In this document: positions 1 to 9,533 of the stretch, in pieces | How the letters are laid out: every line of letters begins with the position of its first letter | Numbering within the stretch: position 1 is the stretch's first letter | Origin: Ponticoccus alexandrii | GTDB lineage: Bacteria; Pseudomonadota; Alphaproteobacteria; Rhodobacterales; Rhodobacteraceae | Assembly (NCBI RefSeq): GCF_016806125.1 | Contig: NZ_CP047166.1 | Location: 2,294,001-2,358,000 of the forward strand | Direction: 5' to 3' | Length of the DNA stretch: 64,000 nucleotides | Program-made: the position numbers and the translations under genes | Notes under the pieces: model-generated | Databases searched by the model: none | Told to the model about the DNA's origin: nothing | Seen by the model: only the letters and a program-made list of their open reading frames with translations

Positions 1-1
1 C

Positions 2-607
2 CGCCTGCGTCCGGTCGAGGCCTTGGCACCCGGTTCCGGCACGTCACCGGGAGAGACCGCCTTCAAGGCCTTCCATCTGGCGCAGGGCCCCCGGCAAGAG
101 GCGGCAGAGGACTGCTTTCCCACATGGGGCCGGCATCTGTCCGGCGGCTTTCTCAGCCATGTCGCGGGCAAGCTTTTCTTCCGCGCGGGCACCCCCGGCC
201 TACAGATCAGGATCCACAACGTCAGCCTGAACGGCACCGACAATCCCGGCCAGCAGGCCCTTCCCGGTATCGAGCTTGGCCATTTCCATGCCGCCGACTG
301 GCAGCATTTCATCGATGCCTACCGCTTCCGGCTGGCCCGCGGTTCCTACCGGTCAGAGCTGAAGCCGCAGGTCCGGCGCGACGGGGCCGTGAACCTGCAT
401 GACCTCTTTGCCATGATCGAGGACACCGGCGGCGAGCCCGCCCTGCGCGCCTTCTTCGACGAGGTCTGCACCGCAGGCGCCGACCTCTGCGAGCGGCTGG
501 ACCGCCACGGCCTGCTGCGCCGTCATCGCATGGACCTCGACGGGATTCGGGAAAAACACTTCCCCGGCGCCCTGTCCGGATCGGACAGCGTCCCAGACGC
601 ACCGTGA
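2..607 (+). CDS. C-terminal part of an unknown protein, possibly a family 2 glycosyltransferase (partial)
   Basis: The frame is open to the left edge, so the true start lies outside the window; in-window CTG and TTG codons are not convincing starts. About 201 residues are visible. A segment with GGFLSHVAGKLFFR and LQIRIHNVSLNG is followed by an LGHFHAADWQHF stretch and an arginine-rich FRLARGSYR motif. From memory this resembles the C-terminal end of a Rhodobacterales glycosyltransferase family 2 group, but no nucleotide-sugar binding motif is visible here. The coding assignment is good; the function is only suggested. Confidence 0.55.
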   Translation, partial: RLRPVEALAPGSGTSPGETAFKAFHLAQGPRQEAAEDCFPTWGRHLSGGFLSHVAGKLFFRAGTPGLQIRIHNVSLNGTDNPGQQALPGIELGHFHAADWQHFIDAYRFRLARGSYRSELKPQVRRDGAVNLHDLFAMIEDTGGEPALRAFFDEVCTAGADLCERLDRHGLLRRHRMDLDGIREKHFPGALSGSDSVPDAP

Positions 608-637
608 CTTGGCAGTCCCCCTGTGATCACGCACCGA

Positions 638-666
638 TTGACCTTTCCGGGGTTTTTGCCTATAGC
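638..666 (+). promoter_or_regulatory. Sigma70-type promoter of the DEAD-box helicase gene
   Basis: TTGACC at 638-643 and TATAGC at 661-666 are separated by exactly 17 bases. Transcription would start near 673, leaving a leader of about 95 nt before the helicase ATG. Long leaders are common for cold-inducible helicase genes, but no cold-shock box was identified. Confidence 0.55.
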
Positions 667-767
667 GCCGCCACGGGGTATCAAGCGACTTCACGCCGGG
701 CCAGCCGGGTCCGCCCCCTGACAGATGTGCGGGCCAGGCCACCAGTGTCCGCAAACCACGGACACAC

Positions 768-2198
768 ATGACAAAATTTTCTGACCTGAACCTCAGCCCC
801 AAAGTCCTGAAAGCCGTCGAAGAGGCCGGATACGAAACGCCCACGCCGATTCAGGCCGGCGCCATTCCCCACGCCCTCGAAGGCAAGGATGTGCTCGGGA
901 TCGCCCAGACAGGCACCGGCAAGACCGCCTCTTTCACCCTTCCGATGATCTGCAAGCTGGCCCGTGGCCGCGCCCGCGCCCGGATGCCGCGCAGCCTTGT
1001 GCTGTGCCCGACGCGCGAACTGGCCGCACAGGTGGCCGAGAACTTCGACACATATTCCAAATACGTGAAGCTGACAAAGGCTCTGCTGATCGGCGGCGTG
1101 TCCTTCAAGGAACAGGACATTCTGATCGACAAGGGCGTCGACGTGCTGATCGCAACGCCCGGCCGCCTGCTCGACCATTTCGAGCGCGGCAAGCTGCTGC
1201 TGACCGGTATCGAGATCATGGTGGTCGACGAAGCCGACCGCATGCTCGACATGGGTTTCATCCCCGATATCGAGCGCATCTTCAGCCTGACGCCCTTCAC
1301 CCGGCAGACGCTGTTCTTCTCGGCCACCATGGCGCCCGAGATCGAGCGTATCACCAATACCTTCCTGTCGGCGCCCGCGCGGATCGAGGTGGCCCGTCAG
1401 GCCACAGCGTCCGAGACTATCGAACAGGGCGCCGTTGTCTTCAAGCCGTCGCGCCGCGACCGCGAAGGCACCGAAAAGCGCAATGTGCTGCGCGCACTGA
1501 TCGATCAGGAAGGCGAGGCCTGCAGCAACGCGATCATCTTCTGCAACCGCAAGGTCGATGTGGACGTGGTCGCCAAATCGCTGAAGAAATACGGCTATAA
1601 CGCCGCGCCGATCCATGGCGATCTTGACCAGTCAACCCGGATGAAGACGCTCGACGGCTTCCGCAACGGCGAGGTGCGTCTGCTGATCGCCTCTGACGTC
1701 GCGGCGCGGGGCCTCGATATTCCGGCGGTCAGCCACGTCTTCAACTTCGACGTGCCCAGTCATGCCGAGGACTACGTCCACCGCATCGGACGCACCGGGC
1801 GCGCCGGTCGTTCCGGCAAGGCCTTCACCATCAGCACACCGCGGGACGAGAAGTATTTCGAAGCGGTAGAAAAGCTGATCCAGAAGGAAATCCCGCGCAT
1901 CGACAACCCGGTGAAGGGCGCGCCCGCGCCCGCCGCCGAACCGGAAGAAAAGCCCGAGGCCCGCAGCAACGAGGGCGAAAACCGCTCGCGGTCGCGCTCT
2001 CGCAGCCGCTCGCGCAAGGACGAGCCCCGCGCCGACCTACCCGAGCGCAGCCAGCGCACCGATCGGGGCGACCGGTCGGAGCGCAATGTCCGGGCCGAGC
2101 GCGGAGACCGGCGTGGCGGCGGCAGCAATATCGTGGGGATGGGCGATCACATGCCCGAGTTCATCGCGCTTAGCTTTGACGAACGCCGCGCCTCCTGA
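768..2198 (+). CDS. DEAD-box ATP-dependent RNA helicase (RhlE-like)
   Basis: This 476-aa RNA helicase unwinds RNA duplexes in the cytoplasm (ribosome assembly, mRNA turnover). The Q motif region lies at residues 3-29, Walker A AQTGTGKT at 46-53, PTRELA at 81-86, DEAD at 154-157 and SAT at 185-187. The C-terminal domain has ASDVAARGLD and HRIGRTGRAG. From about residue 385 the tail is low-complexity and very basic, with alternating Arg-Ser pairs followed by RGD/RG repeats, a typical non-specific RNA-binding tail. Start ATG follows GGACAC. The core matches RhlE/CsdA relatives; the tail prevents an exact orthologue call. Confidence 0.93.
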   Translation: MTKFSDLNLSPKVLKAVEEAGYETPTPIQAGAIPHALEGKDVLGIAQTGTGKTASFTLPMICKLARGRARARMPRSLVLCPTRELAAQVAENFDTYSKYVKLTKALLIGGVSFKEQDILIDKGVDVLIATPGRLLDHFERGKLLLTGIEIMVVDEADRMLDMGFIPDIERIFSLTPFTRQTLFFSATMAPEIERITNTFLSAPARIEVARQATASETIEQGAVVFKPSRRDREGTEKRNVLRALIDQEGEACSNAIIFCNRKVDVDVVAKSLKKYGYNAAPIHGDLDQSTRMKTLDGFRNGEVRLLIASDVAARGLDIPAVSHVFNFDVPSHAEDYVHRIGRTGRAGRSGKAFTISTPRDEKYFEAVEKLIQKEIPRIDNPVKGAPAPAAEPEEKPEARSNEGENRSRSRSRSRSRKDEPRADLPERSQRTDRGDRSERNVRAERGDRRGGGSNIVGMGDHMPEFIALSFDERRAS

Positions 2199-2271
2199 CA
2201 AATCGGAGGGACCGCCAAAGGCGACCCCTCGTCACCCGGCGCCGGGCAATCGCTAAACCTTTAGAACCCAA

Positions 2272-2292
2272 AATCCCGACGCAATCGGGATT
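2272..2292 (-). terminator. Hairpin downstream of osmC, weak intrinsic terminator
   Basis: An 8-bp perfect stem (AATCCCGA/TCGGGATT) with a 5-nt loop lies 10 bases beyond the osmC stop. Read on the minus strand it is followed by TTGGGTT, so the U-tract is short. It also lies downstream of the helicase gene and may act in both directions. Confidence 0.45.
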
Positions 2293-2302
2293 CAGGTACT
2301 TG

Positions 2303-2728
2303 TCAGGCCAACGTGGCCTGCATCGTGATTTCGCAGTTCAGAACCTTCGAGATCGGACAGCCCGCCTTTGCGGCCTCTGCCGCGTTCATGAAATCATATT
2401 CCGAGGCGCCGGGAACCTTGGCGGCCACGGTCAAATGGCTTTTCGTCACGGCGAATCCGTCACCGTCCTTATCCATCGACACCTTGGCCGTCGTAGAGAT
2501 CTCTTCCGGGGTCAGGTCGCTTTGCCCAAGGATCATCGACAGCGCCATGGAAAAGCAACTCGCATGGGCCGCAGCGATCAGTTCCTCGGGGTTGGTGCCC
2601 GCCTGCCCCTCGAACCGGGTATTGAAGCCGTAGGGCTGATCCTTCAAAGCCGTGCTTTCGGTCGAGACGGTGCCCTTGCCGTCCTTGAGGCCACCCATCC
2701 ATTTCGCGGAACCGGCTTTCGTGATCAT
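2303..2728 (-). CDS. OsmC family peroxiredoxin-like protein
   Basis: OsmC proteins reduce organic hydroperoxides in the cytoplasm with a two-cysteine centre. This 141-aa protein has both expected cysteines, in AHASCFSMALS and KAGCPISK, and the typical N-terminus MITKAGSAKWMGGLKDGKG. The open frame extends 7 codons upstream, but ATG 2728 is preceded by AAGGAG at ideal spacing and matches the family start. It stands alone, convergent with the helicase gene. Hydroperoxide peroxidase activity is inferred from the family. Confidence 0.9.
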   Translation of the reverse strand: MITKAGSAKWMGGLKDGKGTVSTESTALKDQPYGFNTRFEGQAGTNPEELIAAAHASCFSMALSMILGQSDLTPEEISTTAKVSMDKDGDGFAVTKSHLTVAAKVPGASEYDFMNAAEAAKAGCPISKVLNCEITMQATLA

Positions 2729-2886
2729 GGTCTTGCTCCTTTTGTCCATTTCGCGGCATGCGCGCTACGGAAGGAACGTAGCCCGCACGGCCGGAGTTCC
2801 CAAAGCCGCGTCAGGCTTCGCGATTTGTTAAGACGGTCCGTGCGACCCTCGCGCCGCGCGGTCCGCCCTAGCGACAGGGACAATTC

Positions 2887-3240
2887 ATGACGACACAGAT
2901 TGGCCTGGCATCAGCCTACGTTCGCGCGTTCGAACGCTACCCCGTTACGCTCTGGGCGCATGCCATTCAGGACGGGTTCGAAATACCCTGCACGGTCCGC
3001 GACATATCGGCCGGGGGCGCGAGGCTGTCGATCGATCCGGTCGCCCGCAGCTCCTTCCGCGCGCTCGGCTTCCAGCTTTGCATAGATGGACTTGGCACAT
3101 ACCCCAGCACCCAGCGGTGGAAGGACCGCCAGTCGCTGGGGGTAGAGTTCGATCTGTCGCACTCCGTCCGCGCCGCGCTGGAGCGGCAGCTCGCGGAGCG
3201 GTTCAGCAGCGGTGTGCCGTGGGTCAACTCAGGCGGCTGA
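2887..3240 (+). CDS. PilZ domain protein
   Basis: A 117-aa protein made essentially of one PilZ domain, a cyclic-di-GMP receptor fold. The RxxxR motif is present as RAFER near residue 13 and the second motif as DISAGGARL near residue 39. There are no membrane segments or other domains, so it would act as a small adaptor that senses c-di-GMP. An AGGGAC element precedes ATG 2887. Its 3' end overlaps the end of rnj on the other strand by 17 bases. Which process it controls cannot be told from the context. Confidence 0.82.
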   Translation: MTTQIGLASAYVRAFERYPVTLWAHAIQDGFEIPCTVRDISAGGARLSIDPVARSSFRALGFQLCIDGLGTYPSTQRWKDRQSLGVEFDLSHSVRAALERQLAERFSSGVPWVNSGG

Positions 3241-4891
3241 CGACAACCGTGACCTCGGGCTTCTTGCCGATCTCGTTCATGGCGCTCTGGCGCGCAACGC
3301 GGCGCAGCCCCTCTTCCAGCTTGTCGTCGTCGGTCAGGGTCTTGTCCCCGGCCCGGCCCATGAATTGAGACAGGTCCTCTTCCAGCACATCGACCAGCGG
3401 CGCATGGCTGCGCCCGGTCTCGGGTAGGCCCATGGTCTCACACCAAGGTTCACCCAGCGGCTGGTCGTCCTCGTCGAGGATCACGGTCACGATCACATGC
3501 CCGTTCAGCGCCATGCGGATACGGTCGCGCACGATGCCGTCCAGCGCGCCGATCTGCACAGAGCCGTCGAGGTAGGTGCGCCCGGTCTCGATGTACTCTA
3601 CCACTTTGGGCTCGTTGCCCGACAGTTCGACCATCATGCCGTTGACCGCCAGAACCCCCTTGCGCCCCTTGGCAGCGGCCAGCCGCGCGTGTTCCCGCAG
3701 GTGCCGGTGTTCACCATGCATCGGCACCACGACCTGCGGCTGCACGACGTCGTGCACGGTTTCCAGATCCGGGCGGTTGGCGTGGCCCGAGACGTGATAG
3801 TCGCCCATCCCGTCGTCGACGATGTCCACCCCCTTCTCGGACAGCTGATTCATGATGCGGATCACGTCACGCTCGTTGCCCGGGATGGTCTTGGACGAGA
3901 ACAGGAAGAGGTCGCCCTCCTGCAACTCGATGCCGTTGTACTTGCCGCGCGCCAGTTGCGCCGAGGCCGCCCGGCGTTCGCCCTGGCTGCCGGTGACCAG
4001 CAGCATGACGTTCTCGCGCGGGATGGAGGTCACGTCCTCCGGTCCGATGACCTTGGGAAAGCCCTTCAGCACGCCGGTCTCGACCGCCGCCTCGATCATC
4101 CGCCGCATGGCTCGGCCCAACAGGCAGATCGACCGCCCGGCGCGGTCGCCCGCCTCGGCCAGCGTCTTCACCCGCGCCACGTTGGACGCGAAGGTCGTCG
4201 CCACGACCATGCTCTTGGCCTCAGCCACCAGCTTTTCGACAGCCGGGCCGACGATCGCCTCGGACCGGCCGGCATGGCGGGAAAAGACGTTTGTGGAATC
4301 GCAGATCAGCGCCTTCACCCCGTCCTTGGACACCTCCGCCCACAGGTCCGGGTCCCATGCCTCGCCCACCAGCGGGGTGCGGTCCAGCTTGAAGTCGCCG
4401 GTGTGGATCACCCGCCCCGCCGGGCTGTCGATCACCAGCCCCGAGCTTTCGGGGATCGAGTGCGAGATCGGCAGGAAGCCCACGGTGAAGGGGCCGAGCG
4501 TGACGGTCTCGGGCCATGCCGACACGGTGCGCACGGCCTTCCCCTCGACCCCGTATTCCGCCAGCTTGTGCCGCGCGATGTTCGAGGTGAAGGCCCGCGC
4601 GTAGATCGGCGCGCCGAGCTGCTCGAAGGTGTGGCCCACGGCGCCGACGTGATCCTCATGCGCGTGGGTGATCAGCACAGCCTCGATCCGGTGGCGGTTT
4701 TCCTTCAGCCATGTGATGTCGGGGATGATCAGGTCGACGCCGGGCGTCGTGTCCATGTCCGGAAAGGTCACGCCAATGTCGACCACGATCAGGCGTTCCT
4801 CGCCCGGTTTGCCGTAGCCGTAGACGTAGCAATTCATGCCGATTTCCCCGGCACCGCCGAGGGGAAGGTAGATCAGTCTGTTGTCGCTCAT
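3224..4891 (-). CDS. rnj: Ribonuclease J
   Basis: A 555-aa metallo-beta-lactamase/beta-CASP ribonuclease that processes and degrades RNA from 5' ends or internally. The zinc-binding signature HAHEDH is at residues 76-81, with further metal ligands in ISHS and HTGDFK; the beta-CASP region carries SGHANRPDL and PMHGEHRHL. Length fits RNase J. The frame can start at TTG 4900, which overlaps the coaX stop, but ATG 4891 behind TTTGAGG gives the usual MSDNRLIYLPLGGAGEIG start. It is the last gene of the nuo-birA-coaX-rnj run. Confidence 0.93.
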   Translation of the reverse strand: MSDNRLIYLPLGGAGEIGMNCYVYGYGKPGEERLIVVDIGVTFPDMDTTPGVDLIIPDITWLKENRHRIEAVLITHAHEDHVGAVGHTFEQLGAPIYARAFTSNIARHKLAEYGVEGKAVRTVSAWPETVTLGPFTVGFLPISHSIPESSGLVIDSPAGRVIHTGDFKLDRTPLVGEAWDPDLWAEVSKDGVKALICDSTNVFSRHAGRSEAIVGPAVEKLVAEAKSMVVATTFASNVARVKTLAEAGDRAGRSICLLGRAMRRMIEAAVETGVLKGFPKVIGPEDVTSIPRENVMLLVTGSQGERRAASAQLARGKYNGIELQEGDLFLFSSKTIPGNERDVIRIMNQLSEKGVDIVDDGMGDYHVSGHANRPDLETVHDVVQPQVVVPMHGEHRHLREHARLAAAKGRKGVLAVNGMMVELSGNEPKVVEYIETGRTYLDGSVQIGALDGIVRDRIRMALNGHVIVTVILDEDDQPLGEPWCETMGLPETGRSHAPLVDVLEEDLSQFMGRAGDKTLTDDDKLEEGLRRVARQSAMNEIGKKPEVTVVVSRLS

Positions 4892-4896
4892 ATGCC

Positions 4897-5670
4897 TCAA
4901 ACCTGTATGCTGTTGTATTTATGGATCTCGGTCAGCCCATGCATCGTAAGATCCTCGCGAAACTCATCGAAGAGGTCCGCCGATTGCTGGAAAAGGGGCG
5001 CCAGCCCGCCCGTCGATATCACCCGCATCGGGCGGTCACGCTCACCCTTGATGCGGGCGCAGATCTCGCGCACGAGACCCACGTAACCCCAGAAGATGCC
5101 CGACTGCATGCAGGCGACCGTGTTGGTGCCCACGACGCCCTGCGGGCGGGAAATGTCCACATGCGGCAGCGCGGCGGCGGCCTGATGCAGCGCCTCCAGC
5201 GACAGGTTCACGCCGGGCGCGATGACGCCGCCCACGTAGGCGCCGTCATGGTCCACCACGTCGAAGGTGGTCGCGGTGCCGAAATCCACGATGATCAGGT
5301 CGCCGCCGCACAGGCTGTAGCCCGCCACCGTGTTCACCAGCCGGTCCGGCCCGACCTGTGTGCCCGCGTCGACCCGCACGTCGATCGGCAAAAGGCAGTC
5401 GGGCTTGCCCACCACGAGAGGCCGCGTGTTGAAGTAGCGATCCGCCAAAACCCGCAGGTTGAAGACCACGCGCGGCACCGTGGACGACACGATCATGTCG
5501 GTGATCTCTGCCTTGATGCCCTGAAAATCCATCAGCGTCGACAGCCAGACGTAGTACTGGTCCGCGGTGCGCTGGTGCTCGGTCGAGGTGCGCCATGTCG
5601 CGATGAACCGCGCGCCGTCCCAGATCGAGAAAACGGTGTTGGTGTTGCCGCAGTCGATGGCAAGAAGCAT
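4897..5670 (-). CDS. coaX: Type III pantothenate kinase
   Basis: CoaX phosphorylates pantothenate, the first step of coenzyme A synthesis, and differs from CoaA in needing a monovalent cation. The 257-aa protein starts with the phosphate-binding motif DCGNTNT (residues 6-12), and has the DFGTATTFD motif and the GGVIAPG loop of the ASKHA fold. It follows birA by 23 bases and is closely followed by rnj, so it is probably transcribed with them. No CoaA is visible in this window. Confidence 0.94.
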   Translation of the reverse strand: MLLAIDCGNTNTVFSIWDGARFIATWRTSTEHQRTADQYYVWLSTLMDFQGIKAEITDMIVSSTVPRVVFNLRVLADRYFNTRPLVVGKPDCLLPIDVRVDAGTQVGPDRLVNTVAGYSLCGGDLIIVDFGTATTFDVVDHDGAYVGGVIAPGVNLSLEALHQAAAALPHVDISRPQGVVGTNTVACMQSGIFWGYVGLVREICARIKGERDRPMRVISTGGLAPLFQQSADLFDEFREDLTMHGLTEIHKYNSIQV

Positions 5671-5693
5671 GCGCGCCCCAGTTCAGGCAGGGT

Positions 5694-6428
5694 TCAGAAG
5701 AAGACGTCGGCGGCGGCGATGGCCACGCGGCCCTTGGGGGTCTTTAGGACAAGTTGACCGGCCTCGTCCACCGTCTCGAAGGTTCCGGTCAAGGTCTCGC
5801 GCCCGGTCCGCGCGGTGATCTCTTCGCCAAGGCGCGCGGCCCGCGCCAGCCAGGCCTCGCGGATCGGGCCAAAACCATAGGTCACCAGACGTTCCTCGTG
5901 GCTGGCCCAGGCCGCTGCCAGGGCCTCCAGCAGTGCCTCGGGTGTCACGCGCACGCCGGTCTCCGCCAGCACAGAAACCGGCAGGACGGCGCCGCTCTCG
6001 ACCTGTGCGGCCTCGGGCGCGGCCACCAGATTCACCCCGATGCCCACCGCCAGCGCACCCTGCCCCAGACCCTCCAGCAGGATGCCCGCCACCTTGCCGT
6101 GGTTCATCAGCACGTCGTTGGGCCACTTCAGCGCAAGGCCCGCCGCCGTGCCGGTCACCGCCTCCAGCGCGTCGTAAAGCGCCAGCGCCGCCACGAAGGA
6201 CCGCAGCGCCACCCGGTCGGGCGTCTCGTCCAGACGCATCACCAGCGTTCCCGCGAAATTGCCCGGTGGCATGACCCATGCCCGCCCGCGCCGCCCACGC
6301 GCCGCCGTCTGCCGCAGGCCGAGGATCCATTCCGGTCCCGTCAGCCCTGGCGCCATCCGCGCCGCTTCGGCGTTGGTGCTGTCGACCTCCGCCAGCACCC
6401 GACGCCCATAGCCCGAAGGCCAGCCCAT
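5694..6428 (-). CDS. birA: Biotin--[acetyl-CoA-carboxylase] ligase
   Basis: BirA makes biotinyl-AMP and attaches biotin to carrier lysines such as the one in LiuD of this window. The 244-aa protein has the substrate loop GRRGRAW, the VDSTN motif and the KWPNDVL motif. It lacks the N-terminal helix-turn-helix of the E. coli enzyme, so it is a monofunctional ligase and not a biotin repressor. It lies 75 bases after nuoN, a position known from Paracoccus-type nuo clusters. Confidence 0.92.
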   Translation of the reverse strand: MGWPSGYGRRVLAEVDSTNAEAARMAPGLTGPEWILGLRQTAARGRRGRAWVMPPGNFAGTLVMRLDETPDRVALRSFVAALALYDALEAVTGTAAGLALKWPNDVLMNHGKVAGILLEGLGQGALAVGIGVNLVAAPEAAQVESGAVLPVSVLAETGVRVTPEALLEALAAAWASHEERLVTYGFGPIREAWLARAARLGEEITARTGRETLTGTFETVDEAGQLVLKTPKGRVAIAAADVFF

Positions 6429-6443
6429 CAGGACCGGCCCCCT

Positions 6444-6485
6444 GCTTCTTCTCTGTCGAAATACCTCCCGCCGGAGGCTCCTGCC
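6444..6485. repeat. Dispersed intergenic element, GGTATTT/AAGAAG type, copy A
   Basis: On the minus strand this reads GGAGCCTCCGGCGGGAGG, then TATTTCGACAGAGAAGAAG. The same core is found at 33303-33340, 36139-36210 and 54518-54556, always between genes. It fills most of the nuoN-birA gap. CCTCCGGCGGGAGG can form a small hairpin. Confidence 0.55.
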
Positions 6486-6503
6486 CCGGCAGCCCGCGCG
6501 CCG

Positions 6504-7946
6504 TTACTGGACAAGCGTCGCCGCCGCAGCCTGCGCCGCCCCCTCGATGCCGAAGAGGTTCACGACACCCGCGACCATGATGATCGCCGACACCATCAGG
6601 AAGCCCGTCAGAACCGGAGACCGTCCTCCGTCAAGCGCATCCTCGCGGTCCTCGCCGAAGTACATGTAGTAGACGATCCGCAGATAGTAGAAGGCACCGA
6701 TGACAGAGGCCACGACCCCCGCGACCGCAAGCCAGGCATAGCCCGCCTCGTAGGCCGCGCGCAGCACGTAGAGCTTGCCGAAGAAACCCACCAGCGGCGG
6801 CACGCCGGCCAGCGAGAACAGAAGCACCAGCATCGCCAGCGCCTTGCCCGGCTCCTTGCGGGAATACATCCCCAGCGCCTCGATATCCGTGACCGGGTGG
6901 CCGTCGCGCTCCATCGAGAGGATGAAGGCGAAGGTGCCGACGTTCATCGTCACGTAGATCGCCATGTAGATCAGCATGGCCTGCACCCCCAGCGCGGTGC
7001 CCGCCGCCAGACCCATCAGCGCATAGCCCATGTGGGCGATGGAGGAATAGGCCATCAGCCGCTTGATGTCGCGCTGCCCGATCGCCGCCACGGCGCCAAG
7101 GAACATCGACAGAAGCGACAGAAGCGCCACCACCTGCCCCCAATCCGAGGTCACGGTGCCGAAGGCGTCGAACATCACGCGCGCGAACAGTCCCATCGCC
7201 GCGACCTTGGGCGCGGTGGCGAAGAAGGCGGTGACCGGCGTCGGCGACCCTTCGTAGACGTCCGGCGTCCACATGTGGAAGGGCACTGCGGAGACCTTGA
7301 ACCCGAGGCCAGAGATCAGCAGCACCAGCCCCAGCAGCAACCCGATGGAAATATCGCCGTCAGAGGCCGTCGCGATGATGCCCGAGAACAGCGTGGTGCC
7401 CGCGTAGCCGTAGACCAGCGAGGCCCCGTAAAGCAGCAGGCCCGAGGACAGCGCGCCCAGCACGAAGTACTTCAGCCCCGCCTCGGTCGACTTCACGGAG
7501 TCCCGCCGCAGCGACGCGACGACGTACAGAGCCAGAGATTGCAGTTCGAGGCCCATGTAAAGCGCCATGAGGTCGCCCGCAGAGACCATCATCATCATGC
7601 CCACGGCGGCCAGCGCGATCAGCAGCGGGTATTCGAAGCGCAAGAGGCCGCGGCGCTGCATGTAGCCCTCGGACATCAGCAACACGCAGGCCGCCGAGAC
7701 GAGGATCACGATCTTCGAGAACCGCGCAAAGCCGTCGTCGTTGAACATGCCGCCGAAGGCGGTGCGCGTGCCATCGCCGGTCGCGCCGATCCAGAAGGCC
7801 ACCGCGAGGAACAGCCCCGAGGTCAGCCAGACCAGCAGCGGCGCGGCTTTGTCCTTGCCGGTGTAGACCGCGGCGACCAGCGCGACCATCGCGTAGACCG
7901 AGAGCAGGATTTCCGGAAGGATGATATTGAGATCAGCCGTCAGCAT
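6504..7946 (-). CDS. nuoN: NADH-quinone oxidoreductase subunit N
   Basis: NuoN is one of the three Mrp-antiporter-like proton-pumping subunits in the membrane arm of complex I. The 480-aa protein is almost wholly hydrophobic with about 14 predicted helices. Pump residues are visible in context: the glutamate in [12 protein letters not shown] near residue 130, and lysines in [10 protein letters not shown] and [19 protein letters not shown]. It follows nuoM by 12 bases. The start ATG at 7946 gives the family N-terminus. Confidence 0.96.
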   Translation of the reverse strand: MLTADLNIILPEILLSVYAMVALVAAVYTGKDKAAPLLVWLTSGLFLAVAFWIGATGDGTRTAFGGMFNDDGFARFSKIVILVSAACVLLMSEGYMQRRGLLRFEYPLLIALAAVGMMMMVSAGDLMALYMGLELQSLALYVVASLRRDSVKSTEAGLKYFVLGALSSGLLLYGASLVYGYAGTTLFSGIIATASDGDISIGLLLGLVLLISGLGFKVSAVPFHMWTPDVYEGSPTPVTAFFATAPKVAAMGLFARVMFDAFGTVTSDWGQVVALLSLLSMFLGAVAAIGQRDIKRLMAYSSIAHMGYALMGLAAGTALGVQAMLIYMAIYVTMNVGTFAFILSMERDGHPVTDIEALGMYSRKEPGKALAMLVLLFSLAGVPPLVGFFGKLYVLRAAYEAGYAWLAVAGVVASVIGAFYYLRIVYYMYFGEDREDALDGGRSPVLTGFLMVSAIIMVAGVVNLFGIEGAAQAAAATLVQ

Positions 7947-7958
7947 GGCGCCCTCTCC

Positions 7959-9533
7959 TCAGTGGTCCGCGTCCGCGACCTGCGTCGCGGGCGAAAGGTC
8001 GGCGGCGGCGACCGCCTCGTCGTATTGGCTCAGCAGCGCCTCGACCGAGGGGCCGATGCGGTCGAGGATCGGCGCCGGGTAGACGCCCATCCAGATCGTC
8101 ATGACCACCAGCGGGGCAAAGATCGCCTTTTCGCGTGTCGTCATGTCCTTGATGGTGCGCAGGCTTTCCTTGATCAAGTCACCCATGACCACGCGGCGAT
8201 ACAGCCACAGCGCATAGGCCGCCGAGAAGATCACCCCCGAGGTCGCCACCACGGCGACCCAGGTGTTGACCTGGAAGATCCCCACCAGCGTCAGGAACTC
8301 CCCGATGAAGCCGCTCGTCCCCGGCAGGCCCACGTTGGCCATGGTGAACAGCATGAAGATCAGCGCATAGGCCGGCATCCGGTTCACGAGGCCTCCGTAG
8401 GCGTCGATGTCGCGGGTGTGCATACGGTCGTAGATCACGCCCACACACAGGAACAGCGCGCCCGAGATGAAGCCGTGGCTGATCATCTGGAAGATCGCCC
8501 CGTCCACGCCCTGCTGGTTGGCGGCGAAGATGCCCATGGTGACGTAGCCCATGTGCGCAACCGACGAATAGGCGATCAGCTTCTTCATGTCGTCCTGTAC
8601 CAGCGCCACGAGGCTGGTGTAGACAATGGCGATGGCCGACATCCACAGAACCAGCGGCGCCATGACCTCGGATCCGACCGGGAACATCGGCAGCGAGAAG
8701 CGCAGGAAGCCGTAGCCGCCCATCTTCAACAGGATCGCCGCCAGCACGACGGACCCGGCGGTCGGCGCCTGAACGTGGGCGTCGGGCAGCCAAGTATGGA
8801 CCGGCCACATCGGCATCTTCACCGCGAAGCTGGCGAAGAAGGCGAGGAACAGCATGGTCTGCAGGCCGCCGATGATCTGGATGCCGAACAGGCTGAAGGT
8901 GGCGCTGTCGAACTGGTGCGTCAGTAGCGCGGTCTGCCCGTCGCCGCAGGCGCCGATGCAGGTGGTGCCCGCCTCGGTATACATCGCCACCATCGCGACC
9001 AGCATCAGCACCGACCCGAGGAAGGTGTACAGGAAGAACTTGAAGCTCGCGTAGATGCGGTTCTTGCCGCCCCAGATCCCGATGATCAGGAACATCGGGA
9101 TCAGGCCCGCCTCGAAGAAGAGGTAGAAGAGCACCAGATCCAGCGCCATGAAGACGCCCAGCATGAGCGTTTCCAGCAGTAGGAAGGCGATCATGTACTC
9201 CTTCACGCGGGCCTTCACGCCCCAGCTCGCCGCGATGGTCAGCGGCATCATGAAGGTCGTCAGCATGACGAAGAGCACGGAAATGCCGTCGACGCCCATG
9301 CGGTACTTCATGCCCAGAAGCCAGTCTGCCTCGTCCACCATCTGGAAGCCGGTGTCGGAGGGGTCGAACTGGAACAGGATGAACAGCGAGATCAGGAAGG
9401 TCGCCGTCGTGGTGATCAGCGCCAGCCAGCGGGCATTGCGGTCTGCCGCCTCGTCCCCGCCGCGCAGGAACAGCGCCATGATCAGCGCCGCAAGGGCGGG
9501 CAGGAAGGTAACGATGGAAAGTAGATTGCCCAT
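7959..9533 (-). CDS. nuoM: NADH-quinone oxidoreductase subunit M
   Basis: NuoM is the second antiporter-like proton-pumping subunit. The 524-aa protein has about 14 membrane helices, with [21 protein letters not shown] and [12 protein letters not shown] as the discontinuous-helix region. The open frame runs 62 codons further upstream into nuoL, but ATG 9533 gives the normal [12 protein letters not shown] start and its A is shared with the nuoL stop (TGATG), so translation is coupled. The C-terminal tail is short and acidic. Confidence 0.96.
   Translation of the reverse strand: MGNLLSIVTFLPALAALIMALFLRGGDEAADRNARWLALITTTATFLISLFILFQFDPSDTGFQMVDEADWLLGMKYRMGVDGISVLFVMLTTFMMPLTIAASWGVKARVKEYMIAFLLLETLMLGVFMALDLVLFYLFFEAGLIPMFLIIGIWGGKNRIYASFKFFLYTFLGSVLMLVAMVAMYTEAGTTCIGACGDGQTALLTHQFDSATFSLFGIQIIGGLQTMLFLAFFASFAVKMPMWPVHTWLPDAHVQAPTAGSVVLAAILLKMGGYGFLRFSLPMFPVGSEVMAPLVLWMSAIAIVYTSLVALVQDDMKKLIAYSSVAHMGYVTMGIFAANQQGVDGAIFQMISHGFISGALFLCVGVIYDRMHTRDIDAYGGLVNRMPAYALIFMLFTMANVGLPGTSGFIGEFLTLVGIFQVNTWVAVVATSGVIFSAAYALWLYRRVVMGDLIKESLRTIKDMTTREKAIFAPLVVMTIWMGVYPAPILDRIGPSVEALLSQYDEAVAAADLSPATQVADADH

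Noticed and set aside
5754-8927. A 1057-codon open frame on the plus strand
   Set aside because: It lies antisense to birA, nuoN and nuoM, is extremely rich in Arg, His and Gln, and has no ribosome site or family motif. It follows from GC-rich third positions on the coding strand.
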